A stretch of DNA of 40,204 nucleotides from Arcicella sp. (GTDB lineage: Bacteria > Bacteroidota > Bacteroidia > Cytophagales > Spirosomataceae): positions 1-40,204 of the forward strand of contig JANXRS010000474.1 in NCBI GenBank assembly GCA_025356745.1. Reading direction: 5' to 3'. Of the stretch, positions 31,890 through 40,204 are shown piece after piece. Under the pieces are notes generated by a model, which was not told the DNA's origin, ran no database searches, and saw only the letters and a list, made by a program, of their open reading frames with translations. Numbering within the stretch: position 1 is the stretch's first letter; each line of letters starts with the position of its first letter. The position numbers and the translations under genes were made by a program.

Positions 31890-31907
31890 TCGAATCTGGA
31901 GATTCGA
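31890..31907 (-). terminator. Inverted-repeat element, copy 2; terminator of phoH
   Basis: On the minus strand this reads as a hairpin with CGAATCT/AGATTCG arms, flanked by AAA and TTTTT. It directly follows the PhoH stop codon, so it fits an intrinsic terminator with a very tight loop. Confidence 0.7.
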
Positions 31908-31908
31908 T

Positions 31909-32877
31909 TTACCCCACTTTTTCTACTTCTAATTTTTCATAAGCTAAAATAATATCACGTACCAAACGATGTCTCACCACATCGGTAGCATCTAATTCTA
32001 CAAATTCAATACCTTTAATACCTCCTAAAATTCGTCTCGCTTCTGCCAAACCAGATTTCACTTTTGTTGGTAAATCAATTTGGGTTTTATCACCCGTAAT
32101 TATCACCTTCGACTGGATGCCCATACGAGTCAAGAACATTTTCATCTGCATTGGCGTAGTATTTTGGGCTTCATCCAATAAAATAAAAGCATTATTCAAG
32201 GTTCGTCCACGCATATATGCCAAAGGAGCAATTTCAATAACCCGATTTTCAATAAAATATTTCAATTTTTCGGGTTGAATCATATCATCTAAAGCATCGT
32301 AAATCGGGCGAAGATATGGGTCAATTTTTTCTTTTAAATCTCCTGGCAAAAAACCTAAATTCTCTCCCGCTTCAACGGCTGGACGAGTGATAATTATTTT
32401 CTTTACTTCTTTATTTTTCAAGGCTCTAACTGCAATAGCTACTGCGGTATAAGTCTTACCTGTTCCCGCTGGTCCAACTGCAAAAACAATATCATTTTTT
32501 GCAGCCGCATCTACCATTTTTTGCTGATTGGGAGTTTTAACCTTAATAACCACTCCCTTTGTACCATACAATAAAATACCTTCCTCATCTTTTAAATACA
32601 GTTTTTGGTCGGCTTCTGGATTCTTATTGAGGGTTAAATAAGAATGTATATTTTCCTTGGTAATTTTTCCTTGCTTCTGATAATGTAGAAGCAAAGAATC
32701 AAGGATTTCACTGATTTTGACAATTTCAGACAAAGACCCTCTTATGGTTATTTCGTTGCCTCGAGAAATTATTTTACTTTGTGGAAATGCTGCAGCAACT
32801 ACTTTTATATTGCTGTTTTCTACGCCGAGAAAGCCAACTAACTCAACGTCTTCTAAGGTGATTACTTTTTCAGTCAA
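31909..32877 (-). CDS. PhoH-family ATPase
   Basis: A 322-residue PhoH/PhoL-type protein. An N-terminal KH-like region is followed by the ATPase core with Walker A GPAGTGKT (residues 135-142), ITRPAVEAGENLGFLPGD, Walker B AFILLDEAQNTT and the sensor region GDKTQIDLP. PhoH ATPases are related to superfamily 1 helicase cores and are linked to RNA metabolism and phosphate starvation, without a settled reaction. Length is typical. It is divergent from dnaB across 208 bp. Confidence 0.94.
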   Translation of the reverse strand: MTEKVITLEDVELVGFLGVENSNIKVVAAAFPQSKIISRGNEITIRGSLSEIVKISEILDSLLLHYQKQGKITKENIHSYLTLNKNPEADQKLYLKDEEGILLYGTKGVVIKVKTPNQQKMVDAAAKNDIVFAVGPAGTGKTYTAVAIAVRALKNKEVKKIIITRPAVEAGENLGFLPGDLKEKIDPYLRPIYDALDDMIQPEKLKYFIENRVIEIAPLAYMRGRTLNNAFILLDEAQNTTPMQMKMFLTRMGIQSKVIITGDKTQIDLPTKVKSGLAEARRILGGIKGIEFVELDATDVVRHRLVRDIILAYEKLEVEKVG

Positions 32878-33085
32878 ATTTTTATTTTTTTATGGATGAA
32901 ACGTTTTTATAAATCTACTAAAAAAAGTATGTCATTGTTTTGCAAATGCAAGATAAAAATAAATGTTATGGCTTTTACTTTGATTTACAGTTGATTAACT
33001 AATACAACGAATTACTTCAATCGGAAATTTGAAATTTATTTTGTAAAATTGTATAAAAAACGGCTTCTGATTTTAATACAACCAA

Positions 33086-34696
33086 ATGGAACAAAATAAC
33101 CCAAATAATGGCACGACAAAGAAAAACGGTTCTTTTGCTGGTGGACGAATTAACGGACAAAATCGTTGGCTCGACACTGGTTTAGGAAAAATCCCCCCTC
33201 AAGCCACTGATTTAGAAGAGGCTGTGTTAGGAGCTTTGATGTTGGAACGTGATGCTTTAACAGACGTTATTGATATTCTGAAAGTTGAATCATTTTATAA
33301 AGAAGCTCACCAAAGAATATACGGAGCGATTACTCAATTATTCGCAAATTCTGAACCCATAGATTTATTAACTGTTAAAAATCAGTTAGTTACGACTGGT
33401 GAATTAGAGGTGGCGGGTGGAATTCAATACCTTGCCGAATTGACCCAAAGGGTAAATTCAGCCGCCAATATTGAGTTTCACGCTCGTATAGTGGTTGAAC
33501 ATTCTTTGAAAAGACAGTTAATTACGGTATCATCAGAAATTCAGAAAATGGCTTACGAAGACACGACCGATGTCTTCATGTTGTTAGATAAAATAGAACA
33601 AGAACTTTTTAGAATTTCGGAAGCCAATATTCGTAAAAATTATGCCGATATGGGGCAAATTATGCGGATGGCTTTATTGGAATTAGAAATGAAAAAAGAC
33701 CAAAAGGAGGGTCTTACGGGCGTTCCAACAGGTTTTACCGCTCTGGATAGAGTAACTTCTGGTTTTCAGAAAACGGAATTAATTATTATTGCGGCGAGGC
33801 CAGGGATGGGAAAAACTGCCCTAATTCTATCAGCTTGCAGAAATGCCGCTGTTGATCATGGACAAGCAGTAGCTTTTTTCTCTTTGGAAATGTCCTCAAT
33901 TCAATTAGTGAATCGTTTAATTTCGGCAGAAGCTGAATTAGAATCAGATAAGCTCAGAAAAGGAAATCTTCTTCCACACGAATGGCAACAACTGCATTCT
34001 AAAATTGGAAAATTAACTAATGCTCCCATTTTTATTGATGATACTCCTGCCTTATCCATTTTGGAATTAAGAGCAAAAGCACGCCGTTTAAAAGCACAAC
34101 ACGATGTTCAAATGATTGTTATTGATTATTTGCAATTAATGTCGGGTGATTCAGGTGGAAAAGGAATTGGTAATCGTGAGCAGGAAATTGCCAATATTTC
34201 GAGGTCGTTAAAACAACTTGCCAAGGAATTAAACGTTCCTGTAGTTGCCCTTTCACAATTGAGCCGTGCCGTTGAAACTCGTGGCGGTGACAAAAAACCC
34301 CAGCTTTCAGATTTACGTGAATCTGGTTCCATTGAACAAGATGCAGACATGGTAATGTTCATCTACCGTCCTGATTATTACGGTATCACACAAGATGAAG
34401 CAGGGAATTCAGTGGCAGGAATTGGGGAATTAATTATTGCTAAAAACCGTGCGGGTTCTTTGGATACAGTTCAGTTAAGATTCATTGGAAAATATACAAA
34501 ATATTGCGATTTGGATGCGGGAGATTATGGAGGTTACGGAGGAGATTCGTTACAATCATTTACACAAGTCGAAAATCCAATGGCTGATTTTGAAAACGGT
34601 GGAGCTAAAACGATGGGCAGTAAAATTAATAATTTACCACCTCCGCAACAAAATCCATTTGGAAGCACCCAACCCAATCAGGATGTACCTTTTTGA
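33086..34696 (+). CDS. dnaB: Replicative DNA helicase DnaB
   Basis: A 536-residue hexameric helicase that unwinds DNA ahead of the replisome. The N-terminal domain starts at PPQATDLEEAVLGALMLE. The RecA-like domain has Walker A ARPGMGKT (residues 237-244), ALSQLSRAVE, the arginine-containing LRESGSIEQDADMVMFIYRP and AKNRAG motifs. No intein interrupts it. The C-terminal tail (about residues 485-536) is low-complexity, with GDYGGYGGDS and the end STQPNQDVPF. This tip resembles the PF-ending tips of SSB proteins. Single gene with its own terminator. Confidence 0.97.
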   Translation: MEQNNPNNGTTKKNGSFAGGRINGQNRWLDTGLGKIPPQATDLEEAVLGALMLERDALTDVIDILKVESFYKEAHQRIYGAITQLFANSEPIDLLTVKNQLVTTGELEVAGGIQYLAELTQRVNSAANIEFHARIVVEHSLKRQLITVSSEIQKMAYEDTTDVFMLLDKIEQELFRISEANIRKNYADMGQIMRMALLELEMKKDQKEGLTGVPTGFTALDRVTSGFQKTELIIIAARPGMGKTALILSACRNAAVDHGQAVAFFSLEMSSIQLVNRLISAEAELESDKLRKGNLLPHEWQQLHSKIGKLTNAPIFIDDTPALSILELRAKARRLKAQHDVQMIVIDYLQLMSGDSGGKGIGNREQEIANISRSLKQLAKELNVPVVALSQLSRAVETRGGDKKPQLSDLRESGSIEQDADMVMFIYRPDYYGITQDEAGNSVAGIGELIIAKNRAGSLDTVQLRFIGKYTKYCDLDAGDYGGYGGDSLQSFTQVENPMADFENGGAKTMGSKINNLPPPQQNPFGSTQPNQDVPF

Positions 34697-34719
34697 GTTA
34701 ATATTTTTCAGTAGATAGC

Positions 34720-34761
34720 AAAAGAGGTTTCAAATCACACAACTGATTTGAAACCTCTTTT
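34720..34761. terminator. Terminator between dnaB and the TonB-like gene
   Basis: AAAAGAGGTTTCAAATCA and its exact complement form an 18-bp stem with a 6-nt loop and A/T tails on both sides. It ends both convergent transcripts. Confidence 0.93.
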
Positions 34762-34784
34762 ACTAAAAATCAACTTCTCGATAC

Positions 34785-35783
34785 CTATCTGGGGCTTAAT
34801 CTAAAACTAACCGTTCCAGTAGATATGTCTGGTTTACCTCCGTCCGACGTGGGTTTAAATTTAGTTCTTTGAACGGCTCTTTTGTATTGTTGAGCTAAAG
34901 CAGGACTTACTGTACTTTCAGTTTGAATAACATCAACGACATCACCCTCTGCATCAACTTTGATTCTAAATTTTATAATTCCTATTTCATCAGAATTATC
35001 GTTCACATTAGGTTTACTCATCCAAGTCCACCCAGTTAAACTTAAGGAAGGTTTATTACCTCCTCCACCATCTCCACCAGGTCCTCCACCTTTACCAGCA
35101 CCTCCTCCAGTTCCATCCCCAGGCAGTTTTTTCTCATAAGTACCCCCTACAACATTTCCATCGGGCTGTCCTTGATTACCTTTTCCTCCGCCTGTACCAT
35201 CAGAGGCACCTCCAGCATTAGGATTTGTTCCCGTTGTACCATTTGAATTCGTTTTTCCTTTTTTAGCAGGGAATAAACCGTCCGAATTTACTTTTGGCTG
35301 TTCAACTACCTTAGGAGGCATTGGCTTTGGTGGTGTTTCAACAGGTTTCGGACTTGGTTTTGGTGTAACTTTTGCAGGGGGAGTTTCCTTGACAACCACT
35401 GGACTTTTAACTTTGCTCGTAATGATAGGCGTTTCTTCGACAGGTTTAGGTTTAACCTTTTTTACTTTCACAACTTCTGGCACAACAACAGGGTTTTTAG
35501 TAACTTTCTTAATTTCAACAACCTCGGCAGGTTTTGAATCAACTTCATTTTTTAAAGGACTTGCGTGATTTTTAGTAAATACATTTCCACTCCCTTTTTT
35601 ATCAGTTCCAAAGTTTACGACAAAACCACCACCACCTGCTTTTTCCTCTTTCTTGTTTTCGGCAGCTGTCCAAATGGTAACGTACCAAAACAAAAAAAAC
35701 ATAATTGCATTAAAAACAAATGTGGTAATAAAAGCAATTTGCCGATTTTTTGATTCTTCTTGTTCTAATTGATTAGATGTCAT
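34785..35783 (-). CDS. TonB-like energy-transducer protein
   Basis: Starting at the internal ATG at 35783 (MTSNQLEQEESKNRQ) gives 332 residues; the longer track start lies in the preceding terminator. A short cytoplasmic tail leads to one membrane helix (IAFITTFVFNAIMFFLFWYV). A Lys/Pro/Val-rich spacer of about 130 residues (KPKPVEETP, KPSPKPVETPPKPMPP) and a Gly-rich stretch follow. The C-terminal TonB-like domain (IIKFRIKVDAEGDVVDV, AVQRTKFKPT) closes it. TonB spans the periplasm to power outer-membrane receptors. No exbB/exbD is seen here, and the receptors at 12.1 and 37 kb are only possible clients. Confidence 0.82.
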   Translation of the reverse strand: MTSNQLEQEESKNRQIAFITTFVFNAIMFFLFWYVTIWTAAENKKEEKAGGGGFVVNFGTDKKGSGNVFTKNHASPLKNEVDSKPAEVVEIKKVTKNPVVVPEVVKVKKVKPKPVEETPIITSKVKSPVVVKETPPAKVTPKPSPKPVETPPKPMPPKVVEQPKVNSDGLFPAKKGKTNSNGTTGTNPNAGGASDGTGGGKGNQGQPDGNVVGGTYEKKLPGDGTGGGAGKGGGPGGDGGGGNKPSLSLTGWTWMSKPNVNDNSDEIGIIKFRIKVDAEGDVVDVIQTESTVSPALAQQYKRAVQRTKFKPTSDGGKPDISTGTVSFRLSPR

Positions 35784-35811
35784 AGTGTTAGGGAAATAAG
35801 AATTATTACAA

Positions 35812-35860
35812 AAAACGTTGGTAAGTTCAAAATCCAAAAGGAAGTCCTTACCAACGTTTT
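35812..35860 (-). terminator. Terminator of the HU-CCDC81/SPOR gene
   Basis: AAAACGTTGGTAAG and its exact complement form a 14-bp stem around a 21-nt loop, with T-rich sequence after it on the minus strand. It separates the SPOR gene from the TonB-like gene. Confidence 0.85.
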
Positions 35861-35864
35861 AATT

Positions 35865-36926
35865 TTATTTGTTATATATCCAAGTCGTTTGATTTAAAGC
35901 ATCTGCAACTTTTCGGGCTTGTTCATCGGCTTCTGATTCATTTGCGAATCCCCCAGCCGAAACTTTTATTAACTTTTCATTTCTTTTTGGATAAATAATT
36001 TCTGCTTCATCAAATCCTTTATTTTTCAAAGTATTTAACAATTTTTTAGCATTATTTTTACTCCCAAAACTTCCTGTGATAATAAAAAAACGTTTATTAG
36101 GTTCAATTATTGCATTTTTAGTTTCAACAAATTCAGGCTTACTTTCTACCAATGGCTTTGCCTTAAATTCATTTTCAATGGTAGTAGGAGCAATTACAGT
36201 TAATTCTTTTGCAGCAAGTTCAACGACTGGTTGAGCAATTGATGGTAATTGAAAAGGATTCAAGGAACTTAAATTTGATTTTTCATTATCATACAAGTAA
36301 ATCACTAAAATAAATAAAACCGAAGCAAAAATTCCATAAACGTAAGATAAAACACGGTTGAAATATCTTCTTTGATATAAATATGTCCCTTCATCTTCCA
36401 AAACTTCCGCCATCGGCTCACGGTCATCAGTGGCAAATACTTGCTGAATGGTAGTATTTGAAATGAAATTGTGTTTCAAAACCACTTGTAATTCATTTTG
36501 TAAGGATTCGGATTTTCTCAAAAATACATTTTCCATTCCAAAACTTTCGCCGTAAAAATTATTCGTTGGTTTGGGTTGAAACTGAATTTTGTCTTCATCA
36601 TTTTGACTAAATATACCTAATCCATCAATCGTATAAGTAGTATCGAAACGCAAATATCTTCTGGTATTTTCAACGAAAGTTTTTACTTTCAAATTCGCTT
36701 GAGAAATTGAAATATTTTCCTCCTTGGCAATGTAATTAGATAATAATCCATCATCGTTTTTCAACAAAGCATTAAATGCCAACCACTTTTGAGGTGGGGC
36801 AATAAAACGATTAGATGAATTAATTTTTGCACAATGAAAGTTGGTTACAAATCCCCCAAAATCGGGAATTACTACACAGTCTTGCTCAAAAAGCAATTCC
36901 TTGATATGATTTTGTACAGTTGTCAT
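35865..36926 (-). CDS. HU-CCDC81 plus SPOR domain membrane protein
   Basis: A 353-residue single-pass protein. Residues 1-140 match the paired prokaryotic HU-CCDC81 domains (IKELLFEQDCVVIPDFGGFV and a second part with DGLGIFSQ). A membrane helix is at about 192-212 (VLSYVYGIFASVLFILVIYLY). A proline/acid linker leads to a SPOR domain at about 278-353 (FFIITGSFGSKNNAKKLLNTL). HU-like domains of this type bind nucleic acid or act as anchors, and SPOR binds denuded peptidoglycan at division sites, so it may link the cytoplasm to septal wall. It lies 40 bp downstream of the barrel gene and shares its transcript. Confidence 0.88.
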   Translation of the reverse strand: MTTVQNHIKELLFEQDCVVIPDFGGFVTNFHCAKINSSNRFIAPPQKWLAFNALLKNDDGLLSNYIAKEENISISQANLKVKTFVENTRRYLRFDTTYTIDGLGIFSQNDEDKIQFQPKPTNNFYGESFGMENVFLRKSESLQNELQVVLKHNFISNTTIQQVFATDDREPMAEVLEDEGTYLYQRRYFNRVLSYVYGIFASVLFILVIYLYDNEKSNLSSLNPFQLPSIAQPVVELAAKELTVIAPTTIENEFKAKPLVESKPEFVETKNAIIEPNKRFFIITGSFGSKNNAKKLLNTLKNKGFDEAEIIYPKRNEKLIKVSAGGFANESEADEQARKVADALNQTTWIYNK

Positions 36927-36966
36927 AATCTTTAATTTTTAATAAATACCCCTTTCTTATACGAAT

Positions 36967-38643
36967 TTAAAAAGAATATGACAAACCACCAAGAAAATTT
37001 ACGCCCTGTGTTGGGTAATAGAGATAACGTTGATAGTTTTTGTTTAAAACATTGTTGGCAGAAACGAAAACATCAAAATGTTCGGAAATTAAATAGGTGA
37101 ATTTAAAATTAAGATCAACAATGGGGTTTAGCTTAATTTCTTTGTCTGTAATGAAATTTTTTCCTTTAATTCCCGCTAAAAAATACAAATCAGAACTAAC
37201 CAATAATTTTTGTTTTATCGTAAAAGTATTATTCCAAGTAGCGGAGAAAGTTGGACGATGCCAAGCAGTCTTTAAGTTTCCTAATCCACTAAAAACGTTT
37301 ACATCCAATTTCAAATTTGAACGAAACATTTCTGGAATTTGATAACTTGCTTGAGCCATGAAATTAGTAACTTTCACCGTTGTTGAATCATTAGAATATA
37401 AGGCTTCAAACCGTGTACTATCCGTTCTTGAATTATTGAAAACATAAAAATCTTTGTAATTAGCATAGCTAATTTTTGCTTCCAAATTCAATCCATTCTG
37501 AAGAGAAGCCTTTCCTCCCGCATAGAAATCAGCCGTTTTTTTTGTATTTCTTAATTCTATAAAGCGATTAAGCCATTGATTTTCAAGCAAATAAGAAGTT
37601 AAATTATTGGCGTACACATCTCCTTCATATCCTATGAAAACCTTTATACCTTCCATAACTTGGGCATCAAGTTTTACAATTGGATACAAATAGCTATTAT
37701 TAAACGTATTTTTTTCTCTATCGTTAATAACATTTAACCCTGCCGTAATTGTGAATCTATCTGTTTTATACTGAAAAGTTGGTTTTAGCTTATAAAGATT
37801 TCTGTATAATGTCAAGGAATCTTGACGTTGTGCCAAAACCAAGGTACCATCCAATACGGCTGAAAGCTCATCGGTTATGGAGAAAACGGCATTTACAGTC
37901 CCTTTGAAAACTAATTCATTAGCTTTTAAATGAGTATATAAATAGGACAAATTCGATTTAAATTGATAATCAACTTTTGATTCTTTATTGTTATTACTGA
38001 CTGCCCCAATAAAATTAAACTTATTCCAAGAATTAAATATTTGCGCTTCTGGAAAGTCATAATTTTTAGGCGTAAATCCGTAAAAATCAAAACCTCTTCG
38101 CTCCCACGCTAATGCTCCTTCCAATTTAACGGCATCAAATGAAGTTCTACTATGAATTTTTGCTAAATTTTGGGAGGTACCCGAATAATTTGCTCCAACG
38201 GGACCCAATCTAAAATTGTTATGTTTAATATAGATTCCGTGATAATTATCTTGTCCCATGGGAATCCCTAAATGAGCTTCCAAAAATGAATGTCCATAAT
38301 TGCCAATTCCAGCTCTAATGATATTACTATGTTTTGCCGCTTTTGAATCAGTTTTATCATTTCCATCTTGTGGCATTGACACAGTTGGACTAAATTCGGG
38401 TGTTCGAACAGGAAGTTTTCTTTCCACAAATTCATATCGAATTAGCTTACGAGAATCATCGCCTACGTTCGGAATTTTTTCAAAAATACGGTTTGCTTGA
38501 GTTAAAGACACTTTAGTATCTTTATAAATCTCAATGTCATCGGTTTTAACTTCACCTTGAGATTTTTGGGCATTCATTTTCAATGATGGTAAACACACCA
38601 CTATCAAGGTATTTAGGAATATTTTATAAATACGATTTTGCAT
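36967..38643 (-). CDS. Outer-membrane beta-barrel protein, TonB-receptor-like
   Basis: A 558-residue protein with a signal peptide (LNTLIVVCLPSLKMNAQ). A short N-terminal region is followed by a chain of amphipathic beta strands of TonB-dependent-receptor type (GAVSNNNKESKVDYQF, FIGYEGDVYANNL, FDVFVSANNVLNKNYQRYL), ending GGLSYSF with the terminal aromatic residue used by the BAM machine. The size matches a barrel without a complete plug domain, so I cannot call it a transporter with confidence. It lies between a large TPR protein gene and the HU-CCDC81/SPOR gene, all on one strand. Confidence 0.8.
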   Translation of the reverse strand: MQNRIYKIFLNTLIVVCLPSLKMNAQKSQGEVKTDDIEIYKDTKVSLTQANRIFEKIPNVGDDSRKLIRYEFVERKLPVRTPEFSPTVSMPQDGNDKTDSKAAKHSNIIRAGIGNYGHSFLEAHLGIPMGQDNYHGIYIKHNNFRLGPVGANYSGTSQNLAKIHSRTSFDAVKLEGALAWERRGFDFYGFTPKNYDFPEAQIFNSWNKFNFIGAVSNNNKESKVDYQFKSNLSYLYTHLKANELVFKGTVNAVFSITDELSAVLDGTLVLAQRQDSLTLYRNLYKLKPTFQYKTDRFTITAGLNVINDREKNTFNNSYLYPIVKLDAQVMEGIKVFIGYEGDVYANNLTSYLLENQWLNRFIELRNTKKTADFYAGGKASLQNGLNLEAKISYANYKDFYVFNNSRTDSTRFEALYSNDSTTVKVTNFMAQASYQIPEMFRSNLKLDVNVFSGLGNLKTAWHRPTFSATWNNTFTIKQKLLVSSDLYFLAGIKGKNFITDKEIKLNPIVDLNFKFTYLISEHFDVFVSANNVLNKNYQRYLYYPTQGVNFLGGLSYSF

Positions 38644-38720
38644 AATTTAGATTTTGTAAGGATGGTTTTCTAAATAATCTTTTCTACGACAGATTGAAAG
38701 TTGTCACAAGGATATTGTTC

Positions 38721-38832
38721 TAAGTGCTTAGATAAATTAAGTTAGCATAATACTCATGGCATGACTGATTACAATTTGTTCAGTATCAATGATTTATGAG
38801 TTAAGTCATGAGTAAATATGTCCCAGCACTTA
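38721..38832. repeat. Nested inverted repeats between the TPR and barrel genes
   Basis: TAAGTGCT (38721) pairs with AGCACTTA (38825), and inside it TACTCATG (38751) pairs with CATGAGTA (38807). ATGACT/AGTCAT lies further in. The blocks occur in the same order on both sides, as in a long imperfect hairpin. It lies just after the TPR gene stop, so it may terminate or stabilise that transcript. Confidence 0.5.
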
Positions 38833-38843
38833 ATACCAATAAA

Positions 38844-40204
38844 CTACTTTTTTTCGATGGCTTTCAATTTTGTTTTTGCTTCTGCCACAATATCTTTATC
38901 CGCAATATTTTCAATTAATGAATTTAAGGTAGCTCTTGCTTGGAAAAAATTATCAAGTCCCACAAAATTATCTGAAAGTAAGATATAGGCTTTCCCAACA
39001 ATTTTATCAGCAGCATCTGAAAACTCATTTCTAAATTTAGCCATAATCATTTCAGATGATTCTTTATATTTTTTCTGATTATAAAGCATTTGTGAAATCA
39101 AATATTGAGCCTCCGCACCAAAATCATCCTTTACTAAAGCAATTGTTTGATTAAATGATTCAATTGCTTTCGGATAATCATTTTTAGCCATGTAAATCTT
39201 GCCCATATAGAGCGTTGCCTTACTTTTTGCTCCTAAAACTACATCACTCGAATTAGAAACTTCTCTGGCAAAATACAAGGTTGAATCTGTTTTTGTGGTT
39301 TGATAATAAGATTCCATCAAGGCAATTAAAGCAGTTTGTTGGTCTTTTTTATCGGATGCACTTACTAATAAATTTCTATAATTGGTAATAGCTCCCTTGA
39401 AATTTCCAGCGGCATATTCTATTTCTGCTGCCCTTGATATAGCTTTCGTTAAGGCTTTGTACTTTCTATCTTTAATTACAATATAGTACCAATTAAGAGC
39501 TTCTTGCTTATTTCCTAACTTAAAGTAGGCTTCTGCAATTAAATATTTTGCTTCGTAAGATTCAATACTGATTGGATTTTTACGAACATATTCTGTTAAA
39601 GCAATGGTTGCTTTATCGTATTTTTCACTATAAAATAATGCTCTTGCCGATTCATACTCCATACCAACAACTGAATTGTCTAAAGGATTTGCTCGTTGAT
39701 AATCATTTAAAATTTGAGTGAATTCTTCTGGGCGACCCACTTCGTTTAATTCATCTTGAATACCCGCCAAAGCATCTTTACTTTGTGGTTCAGTCGAATA
39801 ATTTTTCAAGATATTTTTATAGTCACTAATTGCTCCTTCATGATTTGTGGTATTCTGAAAAGCCACCGCTCTTTTCAATAATGAAGCTGGCACTAATGAA
39901 CTTTGCGGTTTGTCGTTTATTAGTTTTGTAAAACCTGTTATAGCAGGGATATATCGACCAGCCGTGAAATCCAAATTAGCATCTTGGTAAATGGCATTAT
40001 CTACGTAAAGAGATTGAGGAAAATCGCTTTGAACTTTCTGAAATGCAGCTCTTGCCCCTGCATCGTTTCCTTTCAAAATCATGACTAAACCCTTTTGATA
40101 ATTAGCATAATCACGGTCGGCACCCTTTCCTGCAATGGCTTGGTCGTAATATTTCAAAGCTGCATCATAACTTTTTGCCGCAAAATAAGTATCTCCCAAA
40201 CGAA
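38844..40204 (-). CDS. Large TPR protein (5' part outside window)
   Basis: The frame is open to the window edge. The track's start at 40199 is a TTG read in the middle of a repeat (RLGDTYFAAKSYDAALKYYDQAI), so the true N-terminus lies beyond base 40204. The visible 450 residues are about eleven TPR-like units (KYLIAEAYFKLGNKQEALNWY, AAEIEYAAGNFKGAITNYRNLL, ATLYMGKIYMAKNDYPKAIESFN), ending AIEKK. Long TPR proteins of this kind are usually periplasmic or outer-membrane-associated scaffolds in Bacteroidota. It is upstream of the beta-barrel gene, and the two may work together; no partner is proved. Confidence 0.85.
   Translation of the reverse strand, partial: RLGDTYFAAKSYDAALKYYDQAIAGKGADRDYANYQKGLVMILKGNDAGARAAFQKVQSDFPQSLYVDNAIYQDANLDFTAGRYIPAITGFTKLINDKPQSSLVPASLLKRAVAFQNTTNHEGAISDYKNILKNYSTEPQSKDALAGIQDELNEVGRPEEFTQILNDYQRANPLDNSVVGMEYESARALFYSEKYDKATIALTEYVRKNPISIESYEAKYLIAEAYFKLGNKQEALNWYYIVIKDRKYKALTKAISRAAEIEYAAGNFKGAITNYRNLLVSASDKKDQQTALIALMESYYQTTKTDSTLYFAREVSNSSDVVLGAKSKATLYMGKIYMAKNDYPKAIESFNQTIALVKDDFGAEAQYLISQMLYNQKKYKESSEMIMAKFRNEFSDAADKIVGKAYILLSDNFVGLDNFFQARATLNSLIENIADKDIVAEAKTKLKAIEKK

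Noticed and set aside
1-40204. CRISPR array, prophage or defence island
   Set aside because: No regularly spaced repeats, no phage structural genes and only one restriction-modification pair were found.

Overview
The window looks like chromosomal DNA of a low-GC Bacteroidota bacterium, most likely of the order Cytophagales. Four kinds of evidence point there. Several strong promoters have the Bacteroidota form TTTG-N19/20-TAnnTTTG. One metalloprotease ends in a type IX secretion sorting domain. There are Bacteroidota-type proteins: a START-like protein, DUF3127, HU-CCDC81/SPOR, LytS/LytTR pairs, CarboxypepD_reg beta-barrels and large TPR proteins. Finally, tRNA genes lack an encoded CCA and start codons mostly lack a Shine-Dalgarno sequence. 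Most of the window is ordinary housekeeping and envelope DNA in short operons, many closed by strong hairpin terminators. There is no CRISPR array, transposase or prophage.

Layout. 1-5.7 kb: the start of an LptF/LptG-type LPS permease, a START-like protein, a CAU-anticodon tRNA, RlmD (23S rRNA methyltransferase) with a structured leader, an SDR oxidoreductase, a small unknown protein, a cyclophilin and a DUF962/Mpo1-like membrane protein. 5.7-9.2 kb: a TPR lipoprotein, then an accessory patch with a type II restriction-modification pair (cytosine-C5 methyltransferase plus BsuBI/PstI-like nuclease) and a decayed DUF1801/YdeI-like gene. 9.2-15.2 kb: DUF1080 protein, LytTR response regulator and LytS-type kinase on the minus strand, divergent from an outer-membrane beta-barrel receptor and a YceI protein. 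The shared 352-bp intergenic region holds a perfect 21-bp inverted repeat and helically phased direct repeats that could be LytTR boxes.

15.2-23.7 kb: MenD (menaquinone synthesis) with a cation-efflux transporter, a NUDIX hydrolase with a LysE-type exporter, GH3-like adenylating enzyme with SurE, and an acyltransferase with an MFS permease. 23.7-25.7 kb: a wrecked uridine-phosphorylase-like pseudogene absent from the ORF track, and a cytochrome c/FG-GAP lipoprotein. 25.8-30.4 kb: TrhO tRNA hydroxylase, deoxynucleoside kinase, tRNA-Leu(GAG), a DUF3127 protein with an SSB-like C-terminal tip, and an ABC1-kinase/TetR-like pair. 30.5-40.2 kb: a secreted M43 metalloprotease, PhoH, DnaB, a TonB-like protein, an HU-CCDC81/SPOR membrane protein, an outer-membrane barrel and a truncated large TPR protein.

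I see no single dramatic new system. The best leads are the candidate LytTR operator array and inverted repeat at 11.8-12.0 kb, the two-state leader of rlmD, SSB-like tips on DUF3127 and DnaB, two previously untracked pseudogenes, the ABC1-TetR pair with its palindrome, and the TPR/barrel/HU-SPOR envelope cluster.
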